DNA of 64,000 nucleotides, taken from contig WTPW01001240.1 of NCBI GenBank assembly GCA_009809945.1, positions 1 to 64,000 of the forward strand, given 5' to 3'. Positions 24,234 through 36,029 of this stretch are shown here, piece by piece (position 1 is the stretch's first letter; every line of letters starts with the position of its first letter). The stretch is from Gigaspora margarita. Its lineage: Eukaryota; Glomeromycota; Glomeromycetes; Diversisporales; Gigasporaceae. The notes beneath the pieces were generated by a model. The model made no database searches and had not been told where the DNA came from. It saw nothing but the letters and a program-made list of their open reading frames with translations. A program made the translations under genes and the position numbers.

Positions 24234-24302
24234 AACAAGTTTCCAAGTAATGCTTGTTATTTTTCCACTGGGAAAATAATAAGCATTACTGGAAACTTGT
24301 TT
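24234..24302. repeat. perfect-stem hairpin of ~30 bp arms
   Basis: AACAAGTTTCCAAGTAATGC and its complement GCATTACTGGAAACTTGTT flank a short loop (CCACTGGG). The arms have about one mismatch. It is a foldback within element B, near its right end; its role is unknown. Confidence 0.8.
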
Positions 24303-26370
24303 ATTCATTAATAAAGATTGTATGATTGTATGTTGTTACTTTTATTCCCGCCATCGTTTTTAAAAAAAAAATTATTAAAAAAAATTAAAAAAATCAGAAT
24401 AAAAAAAATAATAATAAAAAAAAAAGTAATAAAAAAACGTGTTTTTTTACTTTATTTATTTTCGTTTTGTTTTGTTTATTGATTTTCTCATGTTCTTACC
24501 AGCAGATGCCGCCTATTATTAATGTTTTTATTTTTCCGATATTAAGTAATTCTCCTAAAAAAAGGATAAATCGACAAAATATTAAATATGACAATGCGAA
24601 ATTTTAAATGTTTCGCCAAAATTCAAAATGTGACCATTATTTAAATTAATACTAATTCACCAAATTTTAAATTTGGACCTCAGTTTAAATTTTAACTAAT
24701 TTGCTAAAAAAAAAATATGACCTATATGAGAGATGTCCGGAGTCCTATTTTAGCTATACCTTTTCTAAGTAAAAAATATTCTTTGAATTTTGTTTTAGTA
24801 ACTTTGTTATAAAAATTTTTTAAAATTATTAGAAAACTTTAGTATAATCAAAGTTTAAAGTTCTTGTATTAGCATTTTTACTATTAAAATTTTTCTTTAG
24901 ATTTTCTTAAATTTTATATGTTCTCGTCTATAAAAAAAACTTTTACTTCTAATACAAGTCTTGATTTTTACAAATAAATCATTAAAGTTGCAATAATAAA
25001 AGTTATCATCCTTTATATAAACTACAATATTGTCTTAAGAACTATAGCTTTAAAACTAAAACTAAGTAAGATTATAGAGAAATTGTGATAAAATTTTTTA
25101 AAAAATTTTTTTCTTAAAGATATCTATTTTTGGCTTATATATAACTTAAAATTTTTTTCTTACAATATAAAAACCAATTTTGCAAAAAAGTAATACTTAT
25201 TTTTAAATATAATTGTACAAAGTTTTATTTAATTATCTTGATATTTAAAAAAGTAAATCAGAACAAAAAAAGTGCAAAAACACAAGCAAATTTGCCTGTG
25301 TCCTATTACAATCTAAGGGATAGCGTTAGAGTAATGTACAGTAGTATCTTTTTGGCATTTATGTGGGTTTTTATAGTATTTGTGTGGTGTCTCTAAGGCG
25401 TTTTTGTAGTGTCTCTTGTAATATGTTTTGTAGTTTTTTTTTTTAATAAAAATATATATTATTTTTTATTATTTTTGTGAAATTTATAAATAACCAATAT
25501 TATGTATTTGTAATAAATTATATTATTAAAAATGTAAGAAAATTTGAATGTATTTGAAAATTTAACAATTTGTGCAGATTATTGAATTGTTAATTGTTGA
25601 AGATCTGCGCAAAAAATTTAAAAAAATTTCTTTAAAATCACTATAGCTTATATAAAATTTTATACTATAATTAAGGTTAAAATTTTATTTTGCATATATT
25701 TTTTAATTTTTTTATTGTAAGGGATAAATTTTGTATACTGATTTTATAAAAAAGTCATGCATACAGCAATTAATAAAAATTTTAAAAGTCATCTTATCTA
25801 TCTATATATATTTTGAGGTCCTAATGGAGTGATATCTATCTTGGTTAGTTTTGTGATTTTGTTTAGTAGTTAATTTATAATATTAACAGATCTGATATTG
25901 TTTGAGATAAGTACTTGAAAGCATTTCTTGGTAAATTTTAATGCTATGTGGAGCTTAGTTGCTTTTAATGATAGTGTGTGAAATGACTTTGTGGTAGAGT
26001 AAATGTATAGTATATATGTATTAATAGCATTCTTGATTGTCGATTCCTAGAAGTTTCAGCTTTTGTCTAGTTGTTTTGATTAACTGATTGTGCTAGAGTT
26101 GCACTTTTGGTGAATGAGTCAGTTAGTGCTATGGTATATCCCTCCTATTTTTGTTGTATTATTTTACAGTACTAGAATATCTTATTTTTGCATTTCTTGT
26201 TTCTAGAGCAATAAGACAGTATTATATTTAGATGCTATGTAGTTTTTATTATATGGTGATTACTTTCAGTGATATAAGTAGCATCCATAATAGTGGGGGT
26301 CAAGGTTTATTGGTTGTATTAAATATTATCTATTTGGCTAGTTGTGCTCGGTTCAATCCAAGTCGAAATA

Positions 26371-26916
26371 GTTAATTCGTGATTCGCCTATAAGTGGATG
26401 TATTCATATAGTAAAATTGTGGGATAAGTTTAATATAAATATCATAATAAAGCAACAATCTGATGTTGGTCTATAGTAAAATTATTTTTTTTATTAAGTT
26501 AACCTCTTTTTAGCTTATAATTAAAGTTGTAGAGCCGGGAATTGTGGATCTAATAACAAAATTTCATTAAAATCGGCCTAGTAATTCTTGAGATATCTTA
26601 ATTTTTCTCTTCAGAACTTATAAAATTTCTTTACAAACTTGTAAAGAAATTTTATAAGTTTTGAAGAGAAAAATTAAGATATCTCAAGAATTACTAGGCC
26701 GATTTTAATGAAATTTTGTTATTAGATCCACAAATCCCGGCTCTACAACTTTAATTATAAGCTAAAAAGAGGTTAACTTAATAAAAAAAATAATTTTACT
26801 ATAGACCAACATCAGATTGTTGCTTTATTATGATATTTATATTAAACTTATTCCACAATTTTACTATGTAAGTACTATGTGAATACATCCACTTATAGGC
26901 GAATCACGAATTAAAC
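26371..26916. mobile_element. foldback element E3, 546 bp, TA target
   Basis: Arms of about 265 bases meet near 26640 and are almost perfect reverse complements, flanked by TA on both sides. The ends read GTTAATTCGTGATTCGCC. The arms hold GGCCTAGTAATTCTTGAGAT and GAGCCGGG..TCTACAAC words that match foldback E1, so E1 and E3 are related although their ends differ. It is inserted next to the endonuclease remnant of the decayed LINE. Confidence 0.9.
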
Positions 26917-27603
26917 TATAAAAATTGAGCAGACTAATTGCTTGTGCTGCATTTAGATTCCTGAATAGGGGAAATTTCCTTTCTCTATTCTGATTGGTAT
27001 TGAAGTCTCCGAAGATAATTGTGGTCCAATTTCTTATTTGGTATTAAGATACCATTCAAACACCAGATCCTGGGTTTTTGTATATAGTATGTGATGATTT
27101 GATGAAAGGTATATTAAGATAACCCTGGTTTTGTTTTTTCTCAGAAAAAAGAAGTCTATATAGATTGCTGTACCTGGATATGTTTTAATATCATGAATGT
27201 ATGGCTGGAGTTCTTTACATACTATCAATGCTGTACTCAGGCTTGTTTCTCTTTGGTTGTCCTTATAAAGCTGAAAATTGGATATATAGAAGTGATATAA
27301 AGATAGTAAGTTCTAGATTATTATTGAACAGTTTGGTTTCAGTTATAGAGATGATGTGAGCATTTGTCTCTGCACATGATTCAATCCATTCTTGAAGTTT
27401 GATAGGTTAATTTAAATCTCTAATACTGTATATAATTATGATGATTCCATTAAGTATATTTATATTGTACTAAGATGATAAGTTGACTAACTGCATGTGT
27501 GCATGTGGGTCTGATAGGGCAGTTGTATTAGTTGCATGTGAAGGTGAAGGAGAAGGAGATTCTCTATTTCCAGTATGTTCACTCATAGGAGAGATATATA
27601 ATT

Positions 27604-28010
27604 AGGGGAGTGACAAAAATCAGGTGATTTTTTAGGGGGGAGAGGGGATAAAAAAAGTTGAAATTATATATAAGAACCTGACTATATGGGAGGTCAAAAG
27701 TAGAAACCACCCAATTTTTTTCTAAATAAATTTTTTCCAGACTTTAAATTAAAATATCTCAACAACTATTAAACCAAACTTGATAAAAATTTTTTTATTT
27801 TAATTCTATATAGTTATAGAATTAAAATAAAAAAAAATTTATTAGATTTGGTTTAATAGTTGTCAAGATATTTTAATTAAAATTTTTTAAAAAAACTTAC
27901 TAAAAACAAATTGGGTGGTTTCTACTTTTGACCTCCCATATATATATTAAAGAAGAGGGAGGGGGTAGACCTCTGATAAAAAATAATCAGATGATTAATG
28001 ACACGGCCCT
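27604..28010 (-). mobile_element. MITE K, copy 3, split by foldback E4
   Basis: Reverse-complement copy of the MITE at 10434-10578: it starts AGGGGAGTGACAAAAATCAG and ends ATGATTAATGACACGGCCCT. It is interrupted by the 251-bp foldback at 27688-27938, leaving about 154 bases of its own. Confidence 0.75.
27688..27938. mobile_element. foldback element E4, 251 bp, TA target
   Basis: The terminal repeat TGGGAGGTCAAAAGTAGAAA is exact at both ends, and both ends are flanked by TA. The interior holds AATATCTCAACAACTATTAA and its complement around a centre near 27815. Another element (57942-58188) shares this interior but has different ends. Confidence 0.9.
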
Positions 28011-28834
28011 TATTGAACATATCCAAGCTTAGTACTGGAAGATGGTACTTGTATAAATGATATAGAGAAGTTTTAGAAGTAGAAGTGTTTATAGAGGGTC
28101 TCAATTGTAGGTGCGATATCATTGTATTTGTTGATCGGAAGCTGTATGTGTTTACAATTCTCTAATTGGTCAATTATGGTAGCTACCTATATGATATTGT
28201 TAAATAGGTTATATCTATCATCTTTGCTATTTTGATTTTGATCCAAGATTTTGGTATATAGTGGAAGTAATAATGTTTACACAGTTGTCTCAAGGTTTCT
28301 ACTAGCATCTTGGGGATCTAATTGGGATTGTAATGTTTATTCTTTTTACCATGTTGTAGTCATTAGATAATAGGGATAGGTCTGTTGGGTTCATTATCAT
28401 GTAGTATAGTAAAAAGAGCTAGCTAAATTTATATTTATTTCTTATTTCTTTAATGAACTCTTTTGCCAGGCCATTGTCAGTAATCGGAAAGATGTATTTT
28501 AGTTGTGTTTTAACCTGATTTGGGTCAGCAGGTAGGCTTGCTTTTTGCTTAAAGAAATCATTAGAATTCATCTAAAAGAGTAATGCTCCCTTAGCAGACT
28601 GACCAAATTATATAATTTGGAGGCATCTTTAGGATCACAAGAAAATAAGTGTCTAACTGCAGAGTTAAAAGCTTGTGGGTTGCTAGTAACTTTTCCTTTT
28701 CTGCTAGGAGTTGGAAGTATTCAGGGGGTATTCTCTCGAATTTGTAATATATCTTTAGTTTCTGATGATATTTATCTAAGTATCTGAGTATGGCCTGGTC
28801 AGTGATGGGAAACAAATCCTGAATAGCTATATTA

Positions 28835-29050
28835 GAGTTTTGACCTGTCAACTGAAAGTTCAACCCGGGCTGATCCGAGTAGACTTACGGGTATTCCCAG
28901 CCAATCGCTGATGTTTGTTTACATCGGGTAAAATAGAATTGACACATCCTATTTCACCCAATGTAAGCAAACATTAGCGATTGGCTGTGAATACCCGTAA
29001 GTCTACCCGGATCAGCCCCGGTTGAACTTTCGGTTGACGGGTCAAAACAC
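28835..29050. mobile_element. foldback element E6, 216 bp, GC-richer, TA target
   Basis: The ends GAGTTTTGACCTGTCAAC and its complement are flanked by TA. The arms (GGGCTGATCCG, GACTTACGGGTATTC, AGCCAATCGCTGATG) pair along their whole length around a ~20-base loop. It is markedly GC-richer than its surroundings, and its arms differ by only a few bases, which suggests a recent insertion. It sits in the ORF1 region of the decayed LINE. Confidence 0.9.
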
Positions 29051-30393
29051 TAAGCTATATATAAATCTTCTATCTTTTCTAGTAATGGTTCAATTGGAGT
29101 ATCAAAGTATGCGTTGGAGAGTTGTCCAAATTTGTACACCTTACGTAAGGCTGTTATCGTGTCTCTAGTATTTCTTCTGTTAGTTAAGAGAAGTGGTATG
29201 GTATGGTAATACTGCAAGTATTTTGAAGTCTATACCTTGTGGCCATTCTGGAAGAGGCATCAAAATCTCATCATATGCTGCAAAGAGACAGGTATAGGTT
29301 TGTTCAAATATGAACTTGATTGCAATTTTTGCCAAATTGAGACAGTAGTAAATATATTTGGTACAGTCATGGAGCTTAATCATAAGGAAATCAAGATTGC
29401 ACAGGTAGTCTATTGCTAGTTTAGCTCTCAGCTTTTCATAAATTTTGTTGTCTATTTGTTTTGTTAATGAATCTAATCTCATTGGGATGACAGAATTTTT
29501 CTAGTACCATTTCATAAAGAGTTTTGAATTCTATCTGATGTTTGGGGCAGTACTTTTGTTTCTAGTAAATAATTTGAAAAAACTGTATCCAGATACTGAA
29601 TCTTTTGGCTAATTGCTAGTGGGATATTAATTTGGGTAGGTGTTGCTTGTAGCTTGTATAGCAGGAATTTTTGTAGTTTTTCTTGTAAATCGAGGGCTTC
29701 AATGATGGTTTCATAGTTCTATATGACAGTATTGAATGCCGATTGTCATTTCTCTGCAACAATCTTCAAGGTTGTTATTACCATTCTGTAACTACTCTTT
29801 TGCTGATCACATATGCTCAGCTATATAGTTTTCAAAGTGGTGTATCTGCTTTGATGGTAATATTGTATTCAGTTTCCATAATATCTAAGTAGTTCAGATT
29901 ATGTGTCAGGCTAGGGTATATCTGTGTCTAGTGTAGATCAGATGGGTCAGCCCAAGGGTTGGGGCTAGCATTTAGTTCATTGAGGTCTGGCATAGTAGTG
30001 ATTCCTATCACCTAATCAATAGTGTCTATATTAGGTAATAAAAAATTGAATCAGTTCCCAGCATAATTATCAAATTTCTATACTTGTTGTTGTGTTCATC
30101 AAATTTCCCATGCTTGTTGTTGTGTTTTGTTCTGGTGATGTCATTGATAGATTTATTGGAGGTGAGCTGGATTCACCACTTTCGGGCCATTTTTCTAGCA
30201 GTAAATTGAGTGGAGTGAAAATAGGGAGGGACTGGTAATGGTTTTTGGCTTGTTTGGCAGTGTGACTTTTTGGAGCAGCAATTGATTCGTGGATACTAGT
30301 TTGGATGTCTTCCAATGTGGTTTGTTGGATACCTTCTATTGGTAATATTGGCTGTTGGTTGGAAGCCATTGTTGAAAAGAGGTTTGAGAGCAC

Positions 30394-30930
30394 ATGGGGT
30401 GTGAAGAATAAGCTATCTTCTTTTCTTTTAGTTATTTTGAGGCAAACAGCTAGTGGAAACCAGATACTTGTTATATAATCTCAACTTAGGCCCTGAGGCC
30501 TATAATTAATGAAGTTTTGTTTGATTTCTTATAATATTTTTGTTGTTTCCCTTAGCTCTGAATTTGGTTAGTGATCTATGGGAAAGAGTTTTTTTCCTCC
30601 AAATAATAAATTTGTAAGAGGGATTTTTAAAATAATTACTTGTTGCAAAGTTATTAGACATTAAACAATGCTGAAAAAATGGATGGTTTTTGCTGTCTGG
30701 TACCATAGTACTATTAATGAGAATTATGGAAAACGAACAGACAAACCGTGACATTGTCAAAATATTAGTATAGATTTGATAAACTTTTCATTTGCTTTCA
30801 GTAAATAACGTATACAACTTTAATTCATTTGAATCTATGTTTTATCTTAATGCAAAACAAAATTACATACTACAGTATACATTATATATGTAAAACTTTA
30901 ATGCAATTATGCGGCGCATGAAACCCATCT
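30394..30930. other. intergenic, LINE 5' flank to oxidase 3' flank
   Basis: AT-rich with no recognisable gene. A minus-strand frame at 30506-30760 has no family features. The 5' end of the decayed LINE probably lies in the first 100 bases. Confidence 0.4.
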
Positions 30931-32485
30931 TTAATCTAAAACATTACATAAAATATTAGTAGTAGTAGGTATACTTTGATTCCAACGGAATAAATTGTAA
31001 GGATCATATTTCTGTTTAATTTCCACTAGTCTTTCAAAATTTTTAGCATAATATCTACATTGCCAATTATCCAATTGTCTGTCAATTAAATTTTGATAAC
31101 ATTCATAACTAGCATAATTTTGAAGAACATGTTTGGAAAAGTTTTCCAATTTTTGAAGACACTCTTTAGTTTCTTCAGAGTGCGCATTGGGAAAATGCGC
31201 AAACATAGCTGTATGATACTTAAAACCTCTGTGAACAAATGCTGTTTCATTACGCTTAATTTCATTAATTTTTCCACCAGCAATTAGCAGTGTCTCAGAG
31301 TGTAATACACATTTAAAACTTTTCATAAACTTCATCAAATACTTAAGTCCTTCATAAGGTATCCCTTTCTGATCAAAGAAAAAAGTTAATGATTTAAAAT
31401 AACCATGAACCAAATGTTTTCCAGTCACTTCAAAATGATATAAATCATTTTCAACATATGTTACATTTTTAGGTTTACTTAATTTAATAAATTCTTGAAC
31501 GTCAACAAGGTGTCGCAATTCATCGGCAGATCCTAGATAAGTACAATCAATATGTGTTGACGGACCAGAATCCGAATTTATGTCAATGTAAGTAGTTAAA
31601 TTTGGATGAAAATTAGGTCCTAGTTGATCTAGTACTGAGAATAGTAATGGAGTCTGATCAAAATCATATTCAATATATAAACGAGTTACGATCTTCGGGA
31701 TAGGATATATCCTGAGGGTTAAAGCTGTAATAATCCATATCCAACATTTCCTGCACCTCGAATAGCCCAGAGGAGTTCGGGATATTTTTTAGCGTTGTAT
31801 ACTACTGTCCCATTTGCTAAAACAATTTGCGCATCAAGAATATTATCTGACGACATTCCAAATCTATGACTGAGATATCCCATACCCTATTAAAAAAATT
31901 TTGTTATTATTATAGTTATTATAGGTAACATATAGAAAGTACACAATAAAATTTTTAAATAATGCTCACACCACCCATCATAAGTCCACCAACTCCAGCA
32001 CTAGGGCAAGTTCCACCTGGAAATGCAAACACATGTTCTTGCAATTTGTAATATAATGGTTGTAATGAGATTCCAGTTCCGATTACAGCAGTTTGAGAGA
32101 TTGTATCAATGGTAATTTTATTAAAGTTTACAAGACTAATTACTAAAGAACAATCTTTACCACCCAACGAATACCCTTCATAAGAGTGACCACCTGATCT
32201 TGCAACAGTAGGAATATTTAATTCTGCAGCACATTGAATAGCACTTTGAACATCAAATTCATCTAACGGATGAATAAATGCTATCGGAAAATAAATAACT
32301 AGCCAACTAAATTCAAATCCAATATCTTTATTCTAAGCAGGAATGTCATCTCGAAAATAGACAGGTCCTTTAAACTGATATTGATCAAGACAGTTTCTAA
32401 GAGAATCTTCTTTTGGACATTTACTAACCGGAAGAGGGAATTGTGATGCATAAATTGTAACTATAAAAAGAAATATATTATACAT
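30931..32485 (-). pseudogene. berberine-bridge-enzyme-like FAD oxidase, two exons, with one stop and one frameshift
   Basis: Such enzymes are usually secreted flavoprotein oxidases acting on sugars or alcohols. Exon 1 is 32485-31970 and exon 2 is 31886-30931; the 83-base intron (GTGAGC...AATAG) joins GLMMGG to GMGYLSHRFG in frame. Residues 1-14 (MYNIFLFIVTIYAS) look like a signal peptide. The FAD domain shows RSGGHSYEGYSLGG with the His (about residue 100) that normally links FAD, GGTCPSAGVGG (Cys 160) and SDNILDAQIVLANGT...LLWAIRGAGN. The C-terminal BBE motif is YDPYNLFRWNQSIP. Expected length is about 490 aa, normal for the family. Codon 51 is TAG (32333-32335), and one base is missing near 31727 in GYG|IITALTLRIYP. 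All else is intact, so this is a young pseudogene or two consensus errors. The substrate is not predictable. Confidence 0.88.
31887..31969 (-). other. intron of the FAD oxidase gene
   Basis: Donor GTGAGC and acceptor TTTAATAG on the minus strand. Removing it restores the uninterrupted family motif GGGMGYLS, which fixes both splice sites. Confidence 0.9.
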
Positions 32486-33289
32486 ATAAAATCATTTTGC
32501 TAAAAAAAGATTTATAATTGTTTTTTCTTATTATATAGTTATATTTTAAAGAGATTAATCAAATTTTTTTTTTTTTTTTTTAAAGAAAAAAAAAAAGTAG
32601 TTATTTTTAAAAATATTACGTTTGAGCTTTCTAATCTTTTTAATAAGGTGTAGTTCCCAATAGACTAACGAATGAAACAATTTGTCCACTTGAGGCTTGT
32701 GTTTACTAAGATACAAGGTCAAATGAACAATAAACAAACTAACACATATATCATATTTAATGCTTCTTGTTTGGCTCAAATATGAAAATAAACTTCTTGC
32801 AAATTTGATTATCTTAAATTTTTTTTTTAAAAAAAAATGCAATTTCTTAAAGAATTAGAGTAACGGGCATATAATTTTTATAAAATTATAGAATCAAAAT
32901 TTTTGACCCACTGCCCCTTTTGCTATGGGTCCTCATATATTCTTTACAAACTTCGAGTGGATAGATATTTACTAATGATTTAAGCCACATGGTTTCGATT
33001 AAAGGTGTGGACATTAGAACATGAAATAACATATAACATAGCCATAACTGGGACGTAAGAGAATAGATATCCTTTGATTAGGTACGTAGCAGTAGATTAT
33101 TTTTGATTAAATAGATTTTTTGATAAATTAATATATTTAATATAATATGGAGAAATATATTAATAGGATTATTTAAAAAATTTTAAAATCGTTAATTTAT
33201 CTTTGAAAAATTCAGCGATTAAATGGATTGTTAAAGACAAATTAGAATAGATTTAAATGGATGGGCTTAAAGATATGCGAATTACAGAC
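32486..33289. other. intergenic, upstream of the FAD oxidase
   Basis: AT-rich with long T and A runs at 32564-32596 and 32819-32837. A frame at 32555-32842 is low-complexity Lys/Phe sequence from these runs and not a gene. The oxidase promoter should lie at the left edge, but no distinct element was recognised. Confidence 0.4.
32564..32596. repeat. T-run/A-run junction (T18, A11)
   Basis: A run of T is followed almost directly by a run of A, forming a homopolymer hairpin. Similar junctions are at 35232, 38477 and 43590. Confidence 0.85.
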
Positions 33290-33900
33290 AGAAGTATAAG
33301 AATAGTCTGGTTTTGTTCACAACAGAACATAGTTGTGTACTGTATTCAAGTGATTGGACAAATGCCGGCTAGCCAAAGGTGCCGGAAATAAATTCAATTA
33401 AAGGACTTGAAGTCCGCAGAATACAATATGAGTAATTTAGCTAAGTAATTTAGCTAAGTANTTCGAACTGAAACGATGATATGCTCCTAGAAAATTAGCA
33501 AGTGAGATTGCGCCAGGTACCATCGCAACAGTAGAACGAGAGAGAGGCAGCATCAGCCGATGGTTTCCCGCCTGCTCGAAGCAGGCCGGCTGTTAAATAG
33601 GAAAATGGCAGAATCAGGAGACTGTTCCACTGTGTGTGGTGGGAAGGGTTGGGTCGAGAAAACCTTTGTCGGCAGACTATTTCTGAAGGGGAAAGAGTGT
33701 CGAATTAATCCTTTCACGTTGGTTCTTTATATACTGATTGTGGTCGGTGACTCTTATTACGTATCGTGTGTAAATTCATGCGACCCATGCCCTCTGACCC
33801 GTGCCTGATCTGGGTTTGGGAAGGTAGCACGTGGCGTGTAACCACTGACCATTTCTTCCCTTTCTTTTCGATCTGTTGACCCTTGTCAACACGCATGATT
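33290..33900. other. unassigned GC-richer segment
   Basis: Base composition is clearly higher in GC than in the surroundings, with a small hairpin GCCTGCTCGAAGCAGGC (33570-33586) and a single GCATCAGCCGAT word also found in the array at 41742. Frames on both strands (33560-33808, 33714-33896) show no family features. It may be an old repeat or a regulatory region. Bases 33901-36029 beyond it hold no gene I recognise, apart from the hairpin at 34239 and the homopolymer junction at 35232. Confidence 0.35.
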
Positions 33901-34238
33901 ATCGTTTATTATTATCGGTCCGCAAAATAAATTATTGCATTCAAATTATGATAAACCTATCCAGTTATTATGTATTAGATAAGACTATTGGTTTTTATAA
34001 TATTTCTTTAAACGTAATGTATTATAATTTTGTCTAAACGTTTTGAGTTTTTGGATAATTTATTTAAAACTATGTTTATTCTAGCTGTTAAGTCTATTTT
34101 AAGCGAATTAACTAATTCAATTATTAATAACATTATCACTACACAAATGGTACATAATTATTGAACCAATTTAATATTTCTGTTAAATGCGAATCGAATC
34201 TATAAACGTACCGTTTGTATAAATATTAAAGATGTAGT

Positions 34239-34301
34239 ATAAACTATTACGTCTTAAGACGTAACTAGCTAAAACTTATTCGTAATAAGCCGTAATAGTT
34301 T
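34239..34301. repeat. hairpin AAACTATTACG...CGTAATAGTTT
   Basis: An 11-base perfect stem, with the inner words CTTAAGACG/CTTATTCG partly paired. It may be a very short MITE; there is no other evidence. Confidence 0.5.
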
Positions 34302-35231
34302 CTATAGTAAGGATGTAGGGTTTTATAATCAATAGCAAATTATTTATAAATTTTATTGTTAATTTTTATAATTGTATTTTAATAATTTAATTTAGATAAT
34401 CTTAACTGGAATAATTATTTACGGATTACAGTAATTCAAATTTGTATCCACCGGAGTTCAATGATTTAACTTACATTAAAATGAAGACACGTACATAACT
34501 CTAATTTTGAAAATGCAATTTATTGTAAATTATAAGGCAACTTATTTTGACTTTGAAAAACAACTTTTTTAACTGTTGAAAGAAAGTTATCTATTTATGC
34601 TAAGTAAAAAAAGGGCTTGATTATAATTGCTGCTATTGATAACAAAGAGCTCAATAAATGCAATCTAAATCAAAGATATCAAGAGATTAGACATAGTAAG
34701 ACAACGATTAATATGTATATATAATTTTAATATTCTTTTCTTTTGTAACTCTTTTATCCATCTTATTGCGCATAATCCATGACAAAAAAGTACGTAATTA
34801 TTACGGTGTCTAATTTAGCCATAGTTTAATTATTGCGCGAAGTAGGGCAACATCGACATAGATTGTTATTTGAATTATTAATTAGATGACGGAAGGAAAC
34901 ATAACGTCATTATATAAAATTAAATGTGTACTTTACGTAAATTTTATTTTCGGCATTTAGCAAACGCTAAATTATATAATATGTATTTATCATAAAAAAG
35001 TAGAATATGGTTATAAAAACATAATTTGGTAAGATTTGGGAAGTAGAGCGTGAATTTCTGCAAGGTGCGTAATTTGTTTACGAAAATATTCTTTATTATT
35101 TACACGAACAGGATAATGTTGTCATACACAATTTCTTAAATAATTGGTGATATTTGCAAAGGAATTTGATCTAAATAGCTAAACGAACTTTTAATTTAAA
35201 TTACGCCTCTCGGCGTCCCTTCATAGAAAGG

Positions 35232-35263
<32 letters not shown>
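35232..35263. repeat. T-run/A-run junction (T14, A18)
   Basis: Exact transition from T to A homopolymer. Same structure as at 32564, 38477 and 43590. Confidence 0.9.
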
Positions 35264-36029
35264 CTTTTGATTTGATTCTAAAATGAATTTATTTACATGG
35301 CTTAGCATCTTTTTGCAAGGACACAATAAACTATTAAACGAACGCCATTATAAAGTTTGGAATTTTAATTGGGCTTATTATTGATATTATATTTTGTTAG
35401 AAATCAAAAAAATTTGGATTTGTCTAGATTTGTTTAAATATTTGAGATTGTGGGCCACATTTTCCGGCTACAATATGCATATTGGGACAGAAAATATTAT
35501 ATAGTCGGAACTCAATTTTGCTGGTGGTTTCTTGTGATATTGTAAAAATATTATGTAATATCGATATTTCATTTGAATTTAATTTAATATATAATGTACT
35601 ACTTTTATGCACGCGCTTTGCTGCGTGCACAATCTGTGCAACAAATGATCAGATGTGCAAAATTTAAATTGCATTAGGTGCATAGGCCAAATTTGAGGGT
35701 TCTGGTAGAATTCGACGACAATAATTTCATTAATAGCCATTTCTCCGACAAAGTCTAGCCAACGTTTACTATAAAGCGATCCAACGTTAAATTATGTTGG
35801 TGAAATAGTTGTTGGCGAAATTGGTTAATATCACTAAATTAGCCCTTGAATTCAAGTTACTTACGTAAGTCAACAGATCGAAAAGATGGCTAAATCAGAT
35901 AATCTGGAAGTAATCTGAATAACTGAAAACCATCTGAATAGACCATAATGCAGCCATTAGCCCTGATTGGGAATACTTTTACTATAGATAAACGCTGTGG
36001 AGAGTGCACATGAAGGCAGTTAAGTAGAA

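Larger units (their letters stand above)
17596..24746. mobile_element. AGGACCC-family TIR element B, ~7.15 kb, perfect 8-bp target duplication
   Basis: The left end AGGACCCCAGACATCTCTCA and the right end (reverse complement AGGACTCCGGACATCTCTCA) form a TIR of about 32 bases that continues ATAGGTCATA. The 8 bases ATTTTAGC precede the element (17588-17595) and follow it (24747-24754) exactly. Its first ~150 bases match the left end of the element at 59349, and its last ~100 match the right end of that element, so the ends belong together. The interior (19.6-24.1 kb) has no open frame of note. It looks like captured non-coding DNA, with GTAC palindromes and short direct repeats. It contains an assembly gap. 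Confidence 0.82.
14444..25822. mobile_element. giant AGGACCC-family TIR element A, ~11.4 kb with nested insertions
   Basis: The left end AGGATCCCAAAATATACATA and the right end TATATATATTTTGAGGTCCT are inverted repeats of about 30 bases. The flanks AATAGAGT (14436-14443) and AATGGAGT (25823-25830) are an 8-bp target duplication with one mismatch. On both sides the DNA is the decayed minus-strand LINE, the RT part on the left and the endonuclease/ORF1 part on the right, which independently supports one insertion. Inside are the foldback at 15717-16544 and the second TIR element at 17596-24746. Without these the element is about 3.4 kb. I find no transposase. Confidence 0.7.
25831..30393 (-). 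mobile_element. decayed second LINE, 5' part (ORF1 and endonuclease)
   Basis: On the minus strand, 30070-30393 begins a protein reading MASNQQPILPIEGIQQTT with Pro/Ser/Thr-rich sequence, placed like ORF1. Frames at 29180-29482 and 28591-28863 continue it. An endonuclease remnant follows: IYIDFFFLRKNKTRVILIYL at 27034-27228 and WTTIIFGDFNTNQNRER near 26985, the GDFN motif of LINE endonucleases. RT follows at 13824-14159 once the 11.4 kb insertion is removed. The copy carries many stops and the insertions E3, E4, E6 and MITE K3. Confidence 0.75.

Noticed and set aside
17596-24746. Autonomous DNA transposon
   Set aside because: No transposase motif was seen in any frame, and the 0.6-kb gap is too small to hide a whole gene.
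32555-32842. Upstream exon of the FAD oxidase
   Set aside because: An in-frame ATG with a good signal peptide already starts exon 1 at 32485, and this frame is Lys/Phe homopolymer sequence.
33560-33896. Gene in the GC-richer block on either strand
   Set aside because: Both frames are short, overlap each other and show no domain, signal or splice pattern.
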